This document shows positions 36,860-46,610 of a stretch of DNA of 64,000 nt, one piece after another. This stretch comes from Longitalea luteola (GTDB lineage Bacteria; Bacteroidota; Bacteroidia; Chitinophagales; Chitinophagaceae), in assembly GCF_017356035.1 (NCBI RefSeq), contig NZ_JAFIQX010000007.1, positions 310,001-374,000 on the forward strand, read 5' to 3'. The notes below the pieces were generated by a model. The model saw only the letters and a list, made by a program, of their open reading frames with translations. It searched no databases and was not told where the DNA came from. Both the position numbers and the translations under genes were made by a program. Each line of letters starts with the position of its first letter. The stretch's first letter is position 1.

Positions 36860-38335
36860 ATGTCAAGCGTGAAACCTACCAAATTGCTGATCCTCGAGCA
36901 CGATGAGAATGACCTGGAATTACTGTTATATGAATTAAAAAAGGGGGCATTGGATTGTATTCCGAGAATTGTTGAGACCAAAGAACAGTTCGGCAAAGCG
37001 TTACATGAATTTTGTCCGGATATTATCTTGTCTGACTATTCATTACCCGGCTTCGACGGCGTGTCTGCTTTCAGGATGAAACAGGAAATGTGTCCTGATG
37101 TACCATTCATAATTGTATCAGGCACTATTGGCGAAGAAAATGCCGTTGAGCTTATCAAAAACGGGGTAACAGACTATGCCATAAAAGATAAGTTATTTAC
37201 GGTAATACCCAAGATCAAAAGAGCGTTGAAAGAATCCAACGAACGGCTTGAAAAGGCCTTGGCCGAACAGAATCTGCGAAACAGCCAGCGCCAGTTAGCC
37301 GAAGCACAACGTATTTCCAAAATAGGCAGCTGGGAATTAGGGGAGAGGGGAGAGCTCATTGCCTGCTCAGATGAATTATACCGTATTCTGGATATGAACG
37401 GCGAAACGCCGTTGTCGTATGAAGATTTTCTAAGCCTGGTACATCCCGAAGATATGAGCATTGTACTGAAGGCACAGGAAAAAACGGTGGAAACAGGTTC
37501 CACGGAGCCGGTTCAGTTCCGCATCATCAGTAAGGCTGGCATTGAAAAATATATTGAAGGCAGAGGCTCCCAACGCCGCGATGCCAATGGTATCAGTTTT
37601 ATCGGCACCTGCCAGGATGTTACCGAAAAAGTAAAAGCCGAGCAGCAACTGGCCATTTATTCAGAGCAGATAGCGCGGGAACGCGAAGAGCATCAGCGCA
37701 AACTCGTACGGGCATCTATCGAAAGCCAGGAACGGGAAAGGGCAGAGATCGGCCGTGAATTACACGATAATATCAACCAGATACTGGCGGTTACCAAAGC
37801 CTATATCGAGGCCTCGTTACAGGAAAAAGACATGCAGGAAGAGCTGGCGCAGCGCAGTATCAAGAACCTGCAGCTGGCCATCAATGAGATCAGGAAGATC
37901 TCAAAATCGCTCGTGCCGCCGGTAATGGATAAGAACGGCCTGATAGATTCGGTGCAGGACCTGATTGAAAATATCCGCCTGGTGAATCCTTTTGCCATCA
38001 ACTTTATGTATGAAAAAGAGCAGTTGCGGAACATCAGCCCACAGCAGCAACTGGCGCTGTACCGTATCGTGCAGGAACAGTTCAATAATATCATAAAACA
38101 TGCGCAGGCGCATAATGTATCCATAGAGTTGTTCGAAAAGAACAATTTTATTGACCTCTGGATAAAAGATGACGGCAGGGGCTTTGATCCCAAGGAAAGA
38201 AGAAAAGGGGTAGGGTTGAGCAATATCCTCAGCCGGATAGAACTATTCGATGGCAAGCTGGAAGTGATTTCCTCCAAAGGTCATGGCTGTACCATAAAAG
38301 TGCATGTGCCAAAGATGAGTAAGGAAGTTGCTTAA
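36860..38335 (+). CDS. Receiver-PAS-HisKA_3 histidine kinase (NarX/DegS-type core, cluster B)
   Basis: This 491-residue protein carries a receiver (about 8-125, IILSDYSLPGFDG), a PAS_3 domain (about 155-260), a coiled linker, and HisKA_3 with His about 298 in ERAEIGRELHDNINQ. An HATPase of the NarL-system kinases closes it (about 400-488, GVGLSNILSRIELFDG). Such kinases normally pair with NarL/LuxR-type regulators, yet none is encoded in the window. Last gene of the plus-strand operon, closed by a good terminator. There is no counterpart in cluster A. Confidence 0.92.
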   Translation: MSSVKPTKLLILEHDENDLELLLYELKKGALDCIPRIVETKEQFGKALHEFCPDIILSDYSLPGFDGVSAFRMKQEMCPDVPFIIVSGTIGEENAVELIKNGVTDYAIKDKLFTVIPKIKRALKESNERLEKALAEQNLRNSQRQLAEAQRISKIGSWELGERGELIACSDELYRILDMNGETPLSYEDFLSLVHPEDMSIVLKAQEKTVETGSTEPVQFRIISKAGIEKYIEGRGSQRRDANGISFIGTCQDVTEKVKAEQQLAIYSEQIAREREEHQRKLVRASIESQERERAEIGRELHDNINQILAVTKAYIEASLQEKDMQEELAQRSIKNLQLAINEIRKISKSLVPPVMDKNGLIDSVQDLIENIRLVNPFAINFMYEKEQLRNISPQQQLALYRIVQEQFNNIIKHAQAHNVSIELFEKNNFIDLWIKDDGRGFDPKERRKGVGLSNILSRIELFDGKLEVISSKGHGCTIKVHVPKMSKEVA

Positions 38336-38383
38336 CGATTGCTGGATTTCGGGATTTTCGATTTTGGGATTTAATAGAACTAA

Positions 38384-38414
38384 AACCATTTGCCTTACAA
38401 GCAAATGGTTTTTT
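38384..38414. terminator. Rho-independent terminator of cluster B
   Basis: AACCATTTGC (38384-38393), loop CTTACAA, GCAAATGGTT (38401-38410), then a T run. The A-rich left flank also gives T's on the minus strand, so it may serve the convergent hydrolase gene too. Confidence 0.88.
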
Positions 38415-38434
38415 ATTGTATGGCAACGTTGAGG

Positions 38435-39130
38435 TCAGGCTGTTTTGCTGATGAATTCATCGATCAAAAACGCCAATAGCGAAAAATTTACCTGTTCAAA
38501 AGCATGGGGAGTACCTGGTAAAATACCGAACCGGGCATTGGGTAATTGCTTATAAACAGCCTGCGATTCTTCGAGGCTTACCATCTTGTCGCGATCGCCT
38601 AATAATACTAAAACAGGTGTCGTAATTGTCGCATAATCTTCTGGTTGTAAAGTGTTATTATTGCCGAGGCCGGTAAGCAGTTCTTTGGTTTTATCAAGCA
38701 GTGCCAGCCAGTCATTGGGCGCATGCCGTTGCTGTAACTGAGCAGCGAAGGCCGGTACTTTTTCCTGGATGGTTTTTCCATCCAGCATTTTTACCTCCCG
38801 GGCAGCTGTTTTTTCATCCCAGTGAAATTTGGTAGCGAGTGTGATCACCTTATTAACCTGCTCAGGGTGGTGTTTTGCCAGGTGCATGGCGGCATAACCG
38901 CCCATGCTATAGCCGAAAATATTTGCCTGCTGAATACCGGATTGCCGTAAATATTCAGCTATCTGTTCACTGAAGAGTGAGATGGAGAACGTTTTTTCAG
39001 GAAATGGCCGTCCGCCATGGCCACCGAAATTGAAAGTATGGATTTGGTATGAATTGTGCAAGGCAGTGGCCAGCGGTTCCATTTGGTCTTTGCTGCCCAA
39101 CGCGCCGTGTAGTAAAAGAAGGTGTTGCAT
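38435..39130 (-). CDS. Alpha/beta hydrolase
   Basis: This 231-residue cytosolic hydrolase of the alpha/beta fold has the oxyanion strand LLLLHGALGS, nucleophile elbow GYSMGGYA (Ser), acid in LLGDRDKM (Asp) and catalytic His in GTPHAFE. The size and the short cap suggest the BioH/MenH/2-hydroxymuconate hydrolase-like group; the substrate cannot be told. It stands alone, convergent with cluster B. Confidence 0.88.
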   Translation of the reverse strand: MQHLLLLHGALGSKDQMEPLATALHNSYQIHTFNFGGHGGRPFPEKTFSISLFSEQIAEYLRQSGIQQANIFGYSMGGYAAMHLAKHHPEQVNKVITLATKFHWDEKTAAREVKMLDGKTIQEKVPAFAAQLQQRHAPNDWLALLDKTKELLTGLGNNNTLQPEDYATITTPVLVLLGDRDKMVSLEESQAVYKQLPNARFGILPGTPHAFEQVNFSLLAFLIDEFISKTA

Positions 39131-39667
39131 GGCAAGTTATTATAAGTTTTAAATATAAAAAATCAATAACAAGTGTAAACACATAGAACTAACATTTGAT
39201 AAAGAAGTTGATGCAATTCAGAATTATTCATTAAAAATTATTAATCAGGATGTTTTATGTATCAAGTTCTTTTCATGTGGAGTGCTTAATTTGAAAATTC
39301 TTTTTGTCAAATTTATTAGTGCGTTGTTTAATATAATAAAGGGGCCTGTTATTTTGTATCGGGGGGAATCATTAGCTAAAGGATCTGATGTCAAATTGAA
39401 ACAAGTTGTACCGAGTACCAAAGGATTTGTAGCAAGATTGCACTTCCTTCCTGAATACTTCCCTGAATGTAAAATTAAAAATAATCCGCGTTGCCGTATG
39501 TAATGCCGGGCCTTTTGCCCTTATGCTGGTCAACAAGGCTTTTCTGCTGCCCATTAGTTTACCTGGATTGCCTGGCGCAATCAAAACAATATTGTAACAG
39601 CGTTCATGCAATGCCGTTCAGGATGAAATTGTCAAATTATTTTCACACCATAAAAACCGAATCGATT
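39131..39667. other. Intergenic region
   Basis: About 540 nt, AT-rich, between a minus-strand hydrolase and a plus-strand small gene. Open frames here (for example 39282-39503) have no recognisable features. Nothing further is identified. Confidence 0.4.
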
Positions 39668-40000
39668 ATGAAAAAGATGATCGTCATCTTCGTACTGGCA
39701 TGTACGTTTTCTGCAGCCACTGTTAAGGCCAATGTAAATGCATCAGTTGCAGCAACAAATGCATTTGTTCAACCATTCAATCAGTCCTATGCTCTGAGTA
39801 ACGATTATCTTTGGTTCACCGACGCCGACCTCACCAACCCAACCGGAACTTATTGCGACGTCTGGTATGAAATGGAAAGATTACGTAATTCATTTCCGGG
39901 TTATTCATTTTCACATGTCCATTATGCAGGTCTTAAAGCTTTTGAATATGGTTATAGTGCGCCATATTATTATGCCACTATTTTCAGCAATTTGCCCTGA
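39668..40000 (+). CDS. Small exported protein of unknown function
   Basis: I do not recognise this gene. Starting at ATG 39668 (MKKMIVIFVLACTFSAATVKA) it gives a clean Sec signal peptide and a mature chain of about 90 residues. The frame is open further upstream, but that part lacks protein character. The mature part is rich in Tyr, Phe and Trp (YLWFTDADL, CDVWYEMERL, YGYSAPYYYATIF) with one Cys. It ends 11 nt from the convergent susD at 40011. Confidence 0.6.
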   Translation: MKKMIVIFVLACTFSAATVKANVNASVAATNAFVQPFNQSYALSNDYLWFTDADLTNPTGTYCDVWYEMERLRNSFPGYSFSHVHYAGLKAFEYGYSAPYYYATIFSNLP

Positions 40001-40010
40001 TAAAAGCGCC

Positions 40011-41444
40011 TTAATTGTATCCTTCGTTTTGGGTTAACGCCCGGTTGCTTATTAATTCAGCAGCCGGTATAGGCCAAAGGGCAGCTGTAGTTTTCCAGGT
40101 TGCAGGGCGGCATAAGCGCATTACTTCATCAATGCGTTTTTCGCCCGGATGGGTTGCAGTACGGGCCGGCCACCTTTTCAGGTCGAACCAGCGATGGCCC
40201 CATTCGGCAAAAAATTCAAAACGCCGTTCCTGTTCTATGGCGATCAATGCCTGGCTTTGCGAAGTAAAATTGGTCAGATCTGGCAACCCCGCCCTGTTTC
40301 TTATGGTGTTCAGATCGCTGACAGCCTCCGGCAGTTGATCCAGCCTGGCAAAAGCTTCCGCACGAATACAATATTGTTCTGCCAGCCGCAGTACCATATT
40401 GTATTCTTCCCGCGGAGTACTGGTGTTCAATTTGTATTTATAGGGAGAGTTGTATTGTTTACCACCGCTTGTAATGGTTCTGATCCAGGCCCGGCGTTTA
40501 TCCACCGGATCAATTTTTTTCATCAGGGAATCGCTAAGAATGATGGCAGGTCTTCCATTCGGCGATAATGGTACAAAATAACTTCCTTCTGCCGTGTTAA
40601 AGGCAGCGGATACTGGCATAAATTGCAAAATAGCTTCCCTGCTTTTGTACCGGAACGTTTTTGAGAGATCAGTCTCTAACTGGTAAATACCAGATTGAAT
40701 AACCGCTGTTGCGGCAGTTGCTGCATTGCTCCATTGTTGAAGATATAAATATAACCTTGCCTGAAAGGCTTTCACCGCCAGCCTGTTCACCCGTATGCGG
40801 GTATCCGGAAAATCAGGGGTGGTTACATAGGTATCTGTCAACAGGTTTTCCGCCTGCAGCAGGTCATCGATCATTTGATCGTAAACAGCTGCCACGGGTG
40901 TTCTGGGCATTTTCGAGCTTTTTGTGTAATCGGTAGTTAACACCAATGGCACATCGCCGAACAGGTTTACCAGGTAAAAATAGTTGTAAGCGCGAAGGAA
41001 ATAAGCTTCACCCAAAAGCTGGTCTCGTAATGTTGGCGTAATGGAATTTGGCGCTGTAAGGCCTTCTATCAGATCATTACACTGGTATATAAACGAGTAC
41101 GTATTGTTCCAGGTATCAAATATGGTTCTGTTATCTGCCGGGATGGAATTCGTCAAAAATGGCTGATCCTGTTCTAATGGGCTCCAGCGATCCAATTCGT
41201 CGGCAGACAATCCCGGATAGCGGCTCATATATCCATTGAGCGGCCCGAATGCATCCATGATCTTGAAATACACGCCGATCAATGCCGCCTGCGCCAGTGA
41301 ATCATTGGCATATACCTGCGGACTGACCACCTTGTTGGGTGGAGATCCAGCATCTAACAATTTATTACAACCCGTTAGCAGGAACAACCCTGCAACAAGT
41401 TGAAGTGAAACCGCCCACATGTATATTGACCGGATCAAAGGCAT
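40011..41444 (-). CDS. SusD/RagB-family lipoprotein (sigma/FecR-controlled pair 1)
   Basis: A 477-residue protein from ATG 41444, 10 nt after the susC stop; the frame also opens at a TTG at 41453. The lipobox FLLTGC gives a lipid-anchored Cys. Seen: LGEAYFLRAYNYFYLVNLFGDVPLVL in the helical core, and the C-terminal LNTIRNRAGL...IEQERRFEFFAEWGHRWFDLKRWP with WPIPAAEL. It partners the SusC-type receptor just upstream and caps it at the outer surface. No degradative enzyme is adjacent, so the cargo is unknown. It may be a peptide or a non-glycan ligand. Confidence 0.94.
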   Translation of the reverse strand: MPLIRSIYMWAVSLQLVAGLFLLTGCNKLLDAGSPPNKVVSPQVYANDSLAQAALIGVYFKIMDAFGPLNGYMSRYPGLSADELDRWSPLEQDQPFLTNSIPADNRTIFDTWNNTYSFIYQCNDLIEGLTAPNSITPTLRDQLLGEAYFLRAYNYFYLVNLFGDVPLVLTTDYTKSSKMPRTPVAAVYDQMIDDLLQAENLLTDTYVTTPDFPDTRIRVNRLAVKAFQARLYLYLQQWSNAATAATAVIQSGIYQLETDLSKTFRYKSREAILQFMPVSAAFNTAEGSYFVPLSPNGRPAIILSDSLMKKIDPVDKRRAWIRTITSGGKQYNSPYKYKLNTSTPREEYNMVLRLAEQYCIRAEAFARLDQLPEAVSDLNTIRNRAGLPDLTNFTSQSQALIAIEQERRFEFFAEWGHRWFDLKRWPARTATHPGEKRIDEVMRLCRPATWKTTAALWPIPAAELISNRALTQNEGYN

Positions 41445-41454
41445 AATTGTCAAG

Positions 41455-44400
41455 TTATAATGTTATTTGCACCCCAACGGTGATTGTCTTTTGCAGAGGC
41501 AAACTAAAAGGGACTTGTAGCTCAGGATCGGCGCCTTCAAATGGTGTAACGGTAAACAGGTTTTCGCCACTGGCAAACACACTCGCGCCTTTTATATGTT
41601 GCTTTTTGCAAAATTTTTCGGTAAAGCTATAGGTTAGTTGGGCTATTTTTAATCGCAGGTACGATGCATCGGTCAATTGCGCATCAGAATTTAACCAGGC
41701 ATCTATAGCGTTTTTTACGGGACCCGCATTAAGCGAACTTACCTTTTGCCAGGAAGCTTCATCTCCTGCCTGACGCCAGCGATTTTCAAGTTGACTAGGT
41801 TGATTGCTATAAAAATCTTTATTAATCAGCCCAGGAGATAAATGATAGGTATAAACGTAGGTTAAAAAATGCGGTGCTTTTTGTTTACGAAATTCAGAGT
41901 GTGTCGTCAATTCCACCTGTTTGAACCGGAATGAATTGTGAAGGCCCCCAAAATAAACCGGGTCCAGTTTTCCTGCCATCCGTTCGTTGGGGTCAGCAAC
42001 CGTAAACAAGCCTGAGTTAGGGTCAACTCCTGTAAACCGCTGCGTGATCACAATATTCATGGGCTGGCCTATCATCAGATTTTTATTATAGGTTGAATTG
42101 TCGAGATCATCAAACCGTACCAGTTTGTTTTGCGGCACCGCCAGGGTTAATTTGCTGCATAATGAAAAATTACCCCATTCTTTTTTAAAGGCAGCATCTA
42201 CTTCAAGCCCGGTATTTTGAATGATGGCAGGATAGTTTTGTGCTATTTCTCCAAATCCTGTCTGACCGGGCAATAAATAGGTGATCACCTGGTTCCTGCT
42301 TCGATTATGATAACCTGCGATCGTGGTGCTAAAGTTATCGTTTATCCGTAGTTCCAGGGCTGCTTCCAGTTTACGGGTAACTTCCCATTGATAATACGGA
42401 TTAGCCAAACCGGTGGGATAAATACCAATGATGCCCTGGTAGTTCCGGGCGGCTTTATTCCAGGTATTCAGATACGCATAATCACCGATCTGGTCATTTC
42501 CGGTTGAACCATAACTGGCCCTGAGTTTCGCATAACTGTTTGAACCTTCTTCTTTCTTTCCTTCCCAGAAGATCCAGCCGGCGCCAACAGCGCCAAAAAC
42601 GGCATAACGTTGTTCCGGTCCAAACCGCGATGATCCGTCACGGCGGGCTGTTACACTCAAAAAATACCGGTTCTTGTAATTCAACTTGAACCGCGCAAAG
42701 GTGGATAGAAATAAATACTTAGATTTTTCCGACGAATATTCCGATGCGGTTGCAGCGGTTGGTATACCCAACAAACCGTCATTGGTATAACCTGTGTAAG
42801 ACCTGTCCCAGCGGTCGTTTAGTTGCGACGACCAGAAGGCGCCCAGTACGCCCTGTATCTGTATCTTTTGCCAAAGTGAATCGGTGTAGTGCAAACCCGG
42901 CTCAACCATCCAGGTGGTAAACAAATTACTGGCCTCATCGTAACGGCCGGTAGGGTCTAACTGCGGATCAGCCGCACTCATCGGGTACCTGGCCTTCTCA
43001 TGAACATGGATCTGCTGATAACCTACCGAGGTTTCTAATCGTAGTTTGGAAAAAATTTTATACTGAACGTATGTATGCAATAAGGTATTACCGGTTCGTA
43101 TATGATCGTTCAACCGGAAATAACTTAATGGGTTGCGAAACGAAACACCATTTTCCTGCCAGTTCAAATGGCCGGCGCTATCTGTTAAAGCCGGCGCATT
43201 GGGTGCCAATAAAGTGGCATTCATTACGTTTTCGGTCAGCCACTTGTTCTCTGTTGTGGAATAATAAGCAGATATCCCCGTCTTTAATTTCCGGTTCTTC
43301 GAGCGGTAATAAAAATCCGACAACAAAGACCATCTTTTACCAAAGATATTCGAAGGCAACACGGCTGACTGACTGCTGTACCCGCCATTCAACAAGAACT
43401 GGAAAAGCGAATCGCCCTGAGAAAATGAGAAATGTTGGTTCAGGTTGTTCGACGTGCCATTCAGCAGGAGTTTATTCATATCCAGGTAGCGCGTGCTGTC
43501 CCATAAAAAAAGATCAGGCGCATTGGCCGGGGTAGGGGTGATGTTATCGTTCTTGAATGCCTCCTTCCTCATGGCCAGGTATTGCTCTGTGTTCATTAAT
43601 GGCATAGCAGGCAATGAACGGCCTGCGCCATAAGAAACAGAAACGGTTAACCGCGGCTCTTTTGATGTTCCTTTTTTTGTAGTTATAAGTATAACGCCAT
43701 TAGCACCGCGTGCGCCATAAATGGCAGTTGCTTCGGCATCTTTCAGCACGGTAATGGTTTCAATATCCAAAGGATTAATAGTGAAGAAAGGATCGAAGCC
43801 GGCAGCAGAAATGCCGGGCGCCTGTGGTTCACCCACCATTGTGGTGAGCTGGTTTACCGGCCGCAGCGAAGGCGCCCAGGGCACCCCGTTCACGACAAAT
43901 AAAGGCGTGTTGGATGGCCGGTAGTTCAATTCAGAAACAGGTCCAATGGAGGTAGGCCCCCTGAACTGAAACTTATGCGTTGCCCCGGCCAATCCGCTCG
44001 TCGGCGGCGCAAAAATGCCCGAGACATTCTGCTGAAGGATCTTCAGCACATCATTTTCAGGGATACCGCTCAACCTTAATTGCGCTACGCCCGCTGTATT
44101 GCTTTTTTCCTTCGTTGAATACCCTCTCACAACCGCTACTTCGAGGTTGGGATTCTGTAACTCCAAACGAATGACAAGCTGCCTGGCGTTCTTTTTCCAG
44201 GGAAAATAAACGGGTTTATAATTTACAAAGCTTATTTCCAGCGTATCATCGATGCTCCATAAAATACTGAATTCACCCTGGCTGCCGGAGGTTATGCCCA
44301 GCCGTTTGCCCCGCAATTGTATAGTTGCATCAGGCAGGGGGGCGCCTGTTTCATTGAGAACAAATCCCTGCACCGGAGATTCGAAATGTTCACGGATGTG

Positions 44401-44706
44401 CCTGATCTCTTCGGGCGTCTTTTTTTCAATGACCAAATGATCGGCAATGAAGCGGAATTTAAGAAAGGGCTGGTCTGCAAATATGCGATGCACCAAACTG
44501 TCATCCAATGGTAGCAAAGGTACGTATACCGGGGTAGCCAGTTTCAATAGTTCTTTGTCATACACTGCCTCTTTTATCACACTTTTTGCTTTCAATATTT
44601 TTACCACTTTTGCAAGGGAAAGCGCCGGTCCGCCAGGACTTTCATCCTGCCCCTTTGCAATGCTTACACAACATACCATAACCAAATAACCAAGGAGCTT
44701 CTTCAT
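41455..44706 (-). CDS. SusC/RagA TonB-dependent transporter with divergent N-terminal STN-like domain
   Basis: From ATG 44706 (MKKLLGYLVMVCCVSIAKGQ, a good signal peptide) 1083 residues; an upstream ATG at 44727 is in frame. After the signal comes a region of about 80 residues (ALSLAKVVKIL to FIADHLVIEKK) in the place of an STN/secretin domain, but poorly conserved. CarboxypepD_reg-like (VQGFVLNETGAPLPDATIQLRGKRLG), plug (LFVVNGVPW; ITVLKDAEATAIYGARGANGVILITTKKG) and barrel ending TITVGVQITL follow. The sigma and FecR genes upstream on the same strand suggest this receptor is a signal transducer as well as a transporter. Cargo unknown. Confidence 0.93.
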   Translation of the reverse strand: MKKLLGYLVMVCCVSIAKGQDESPGGPALSLAKVVKILKAKSVIKEAVYDKELLKLATPVYVPLLPLDDSLVHRIFADQPFLKFRFIADHLVIEKKTPEEIRHIREHFESPVQGFVLNETGAPLPDATIQLRGKRLGITSGSQGEFSILWSIDDTLEISFVNYKPVYFPWKKNARQLVIRLELQNPNLEVAVVRGYSTKEKSNTAGVAQLRLSGIPENDVLKILQQNVSGIFAPPTSGLAGATHKFQFRGPTSIGPVSELNYRPSNTPLFVVNGVPWAPSLRPVNQLTTMVGEPQAPGISAAGFDPFFTINPLDIETITVLKDAEATAIYGARGANGVILITTKKGTSKEPRLTVSVSYGAGRSLPAMPLMNTEQYLAMRKEAFKNDNITPTPANAPDLFLWDSTRYLDMNKLLLNGTSNNLNQHFSFSQGDSLFQFLLNGGYSSQSAVLPSNIFGKRWSLLSDFYYRSKNRKLKTGISAYYSTTENKWLTENVMNATLLAPNAPALTDSAGHLNWQENGVSFRNPLSYFRLNDHIRTGNTLLHTYVQYKIFSKLRLETSVGYQQIHVHEKARYPMSAADPQLDPTGRYDEASNLFTTWMVEPGLHYTDSLWQKIQIQGVLGAFWSSQLNDRWDRSYTGYTNDGLLGIPTAATASEYSSEKSKYLFLSTFARFKLNYKNRYFLSVTARRDGSSRFGPEQRYAVFGAVGAGWIFWEGKKEEGSNSYAKLRASYGSTGNDQIGDYAYLNTWNKAARNYQGIIGIYPTGLANPYYQWEVTRKLEAALELRINDNFSTTIAGYHNRSRNQVITYLLPGQTGFGEIAQNYPAIIQNTGLEVDAAFKKEWGNFSLCSKLTLAVPQNKLVRFDDLDNSTYNKNLMIGQPMNIVITQRFTGVDPNSGLFTVADPNERMAGKLDPVYFGGLHNSFRFKQVELTTHSEFRKQKAPHFLTYVYTYHLSPGLINKDFYSNQPSQLENRWRQAGDEASWQKVSSLNAGPVKNAIDAWLNSDAQLTDASYLRLKIAQLTYSFTEKFCKKQHIKGASVFASGENLFTVTPFEGADPELQVPFSLPLQKTITVGVQITL

Positions 44707-44950
44707 ACGGTGTGTTATTTCCGGCATTCTGGTTCTGTTAATAATCCAGGGTTATCGCTATTACTATCAGGCAAATACGAAATGTAGTTCATAAAATTCC
44801 CCTGATCGTGTTGCATAACTGGTACCTGGTTTGGTAAGATATCAGTTATGAAGTTAAAAAAATGATGGTTTTTAGACCGTTCTTTTTTCTCAAATACCTG
44901 GTATTTAGGCCCTATTACACGTTTACACTTACCTGTAATTACCATTGTTC

Positions 44951-44958
44951 CAAAATTA
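44951..44958 (-). promoter_or_regulatory. Possible -7 promoter element for susC pair 1
   Basis: The minus strand reads TAATTTTG, matching TAnnTTTG, 245 nt upstream of the chosen start. The nearest TTG is 22 nt away, not 19. Weak, given only as a candidate target of the nearby ECF sigma or of the housekeeping sigma. Confidence 0.3.
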
Positions 44959-45083
44959 CGATCGCCCGCATCCCCGGTTTCAACTCCGGACGAGCAGGCG
45001 ATAAGGTTAAAAAATCATTATGTTGGCTGCACAGGGCAGCTTTGGGTGGGGAATCTCTTGAAATGTGTGGTAAAAATAGGAAT

Positions 45084-45113
45084 GCTGAGCAGTTTTAGAA
45101 AAAACTACTCAGC
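45084..45113. terminator. 13-bp hairpin between fecR and susC (pair 1)
   Basis: GCTGAGCAGTTTT (45084-45096) pairs with AAAACTACTCAGC (45101-45113), one mismatch, four-base loop. It lies 117 nt after the fecR stop in a 500-nt gap. On the minus strand the stem is followed by a mixed ATTCCTATTTTTA tract. It could end the sigma-fecR transcript or attenuate read-through into susC. The rest of this gap shows no gene. Confidence 0.5.
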
Positions 45114-45229
45114 TATCGGCGATGCAATGTTCAAAGGAGGTTTAATGGGACCTAATGGTATTCTCTGCGAAGTACAGCCTGTACTATAAGTTCTTATACA
45201 TCTATATTCGTTCCTATTTAAATGGTTAC

Positions 45230-46468
45230 TTACTTTTTTTCTTTCGCCACTACGGTGTGATCCTGCAGTGTAAATTGAACGCTTATGTTTGTGTTCAACA
45301 ATTCCAGCACAGTTTCGAGTGGCGTATTTCTTTCAATGGTACCCGTTAAGGTTGTGGTTTCAGGGGTACCTGACTCTATTCTAATTTTAACGTTATACCA
45401 GCGCTTTATTTGATCCAGGATAGATTGTACCGATTCGCCATCCAGGTTGATCTTGCCATTCTTCCAGGCAAGGGCCTGCGACATTTCGTCTTTGGTTTTG
45501 TTCCTTATCCTGATGCTGTCGCCGGAAGTGATCGCCTGTTGATTCGGTTTTATGCGTTTCAACTGATTGCCACGTTTAACCGATACCCCACCGTTTACTA
45601 GGGTAGTGGTCACCAGTTTATCAGTATCGTATGCTTTTACGTTAAACCTGGTGCCGGTCACTTGCACTTCGGTTCCATTGGCTAAAACCCGAAAAGGTTT
45701 TGTTTTATCTTCTGCCACCTCAAAAAAGCCTTCGCCATTTATTTCAACTGTGCGGTCATTGCCGGTAAAAGCAGTCGGATAGTTCAATGACGAACCGGCA
45801 TTTAACCAGACTGTTGAGCCATCGGCTAACGTAACTTTATATTCGCCGCCGTATGGGGTAGTTAGTTGGTTGTTTAAAGCCCTGGTGCCTGTTTTCTGAT
45901 TGCCTGAAGTACTATATACGATCTGGTTATTTTCCTTTTTGCTGATCTGCATTTGATCCTGTACAGCTATTACACCATCTGGCGTGTTGTCAAGATCGAT
46001 TTGCCTGTTATCTGCCAGCGTTAGCACAGCTCTTTCTCTGCCTGGTTCAATGGTGTTGTTTACGACAGGTACGTTATTCGGAGCGGGTACATTCTTTTGG
46101 TCGTTATTGATAAAATGGTAAAGAGCGAAAACACCTGCAATACCTGTTATTATCGCCGCAGCAAGCATCCGGTTGCGTTTTCCAATCCTGGCTGTAGGCG
46201 CTTGCGCTATGGGAATTTCCCGAAAGGGCGCTTGCGTAATGGCATGTGTGGCTTCAATACTTTCCCATACTTCCTCTTTTTTATTTTCCAGCTTATCATA
46301 AAGGCCTGCAAATTCCAACATCCGGGGGTCTTCTGCATCTACCTTCATATAATCCGAAGCTTTGCCAGAGGTCCACTCCTCACAAATTTCCTGTTCATCT
46401 CGAGTCAACGGCGCATCATCGCTCTTCCCAAATGCAACTTGGGTTATATTGCCAGATATTGCGTTCAT
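45230..46468 (-). CDS. FecR-family anti-sigma factor (pair 1)
   Basis: This 412-residue inner-membrane regulator has a cytoplasmic N-terminal anti-sigma domain (1-130) and one TM helix (about 134-155, MLAAAIITGIAGVFALYHF). The periplasmic FecR domain (about 165-310) has YGGEYKVTLADGSTVWLNAGSSL and ATG-like VTGTRFNVKAYD, and a C-terminal DUF4974 domain has VQSILDQIKRWYNVKI. FecR holds its sigma factor inactive until the outer-membrane receptor signals through the periplasm. It lies 142 nt downstream of the sigma gene and 500 nt before the susC it should control. Confidence 0.94.
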   Translation of the reverse strand: MNAISGNITQVAFGKSDDAPLTRDEQEICEEWTSGKASDYMKVDAEDPRMLEFAGLYDKLENKKEEVWESIEATHAITQAPFREIPIAQAPTARIGKRNRMLAAAIITGIAGVFALYHFINNDQKNVPAPNNVPVVNNTIEPGRERAVLTLADNRQIDLDNTPDGVIAVQDQMQISKKENNQIVYSTSGNQKTGTRALNNQLTTPYGGEYKVTLADGSTVWLNAGSSLNYPTAFTGNDRTVEINGEGFFEVAEDKTKPFRVLANGTEVQVTGTRFNVKAYDTDKLVTTTLVNGGVSVKRGNQLKRIKPNQQAITSGDSIRIRNKTKDEMSQALAWKNGKINLDGESVQSILDQIKRWYNVKIRIESGTPETTTLTGTIERNTPLETVLELLNTNISVQFTLQDHTVVAKEKK

Positions 46469-46610
46469 TTTTTTCGATTTGTAAGGTGTTTGGTAATAAG
46501 GTTTAATGTCATTGTGTGTTGCCCCCGAAAATCTGTGTGAAGTATTCTTCTTTATTATAGAACAACAAACACCTGCAAAACATTAAGAAACAGCCGAAGA
46601 TTTTTTTATG

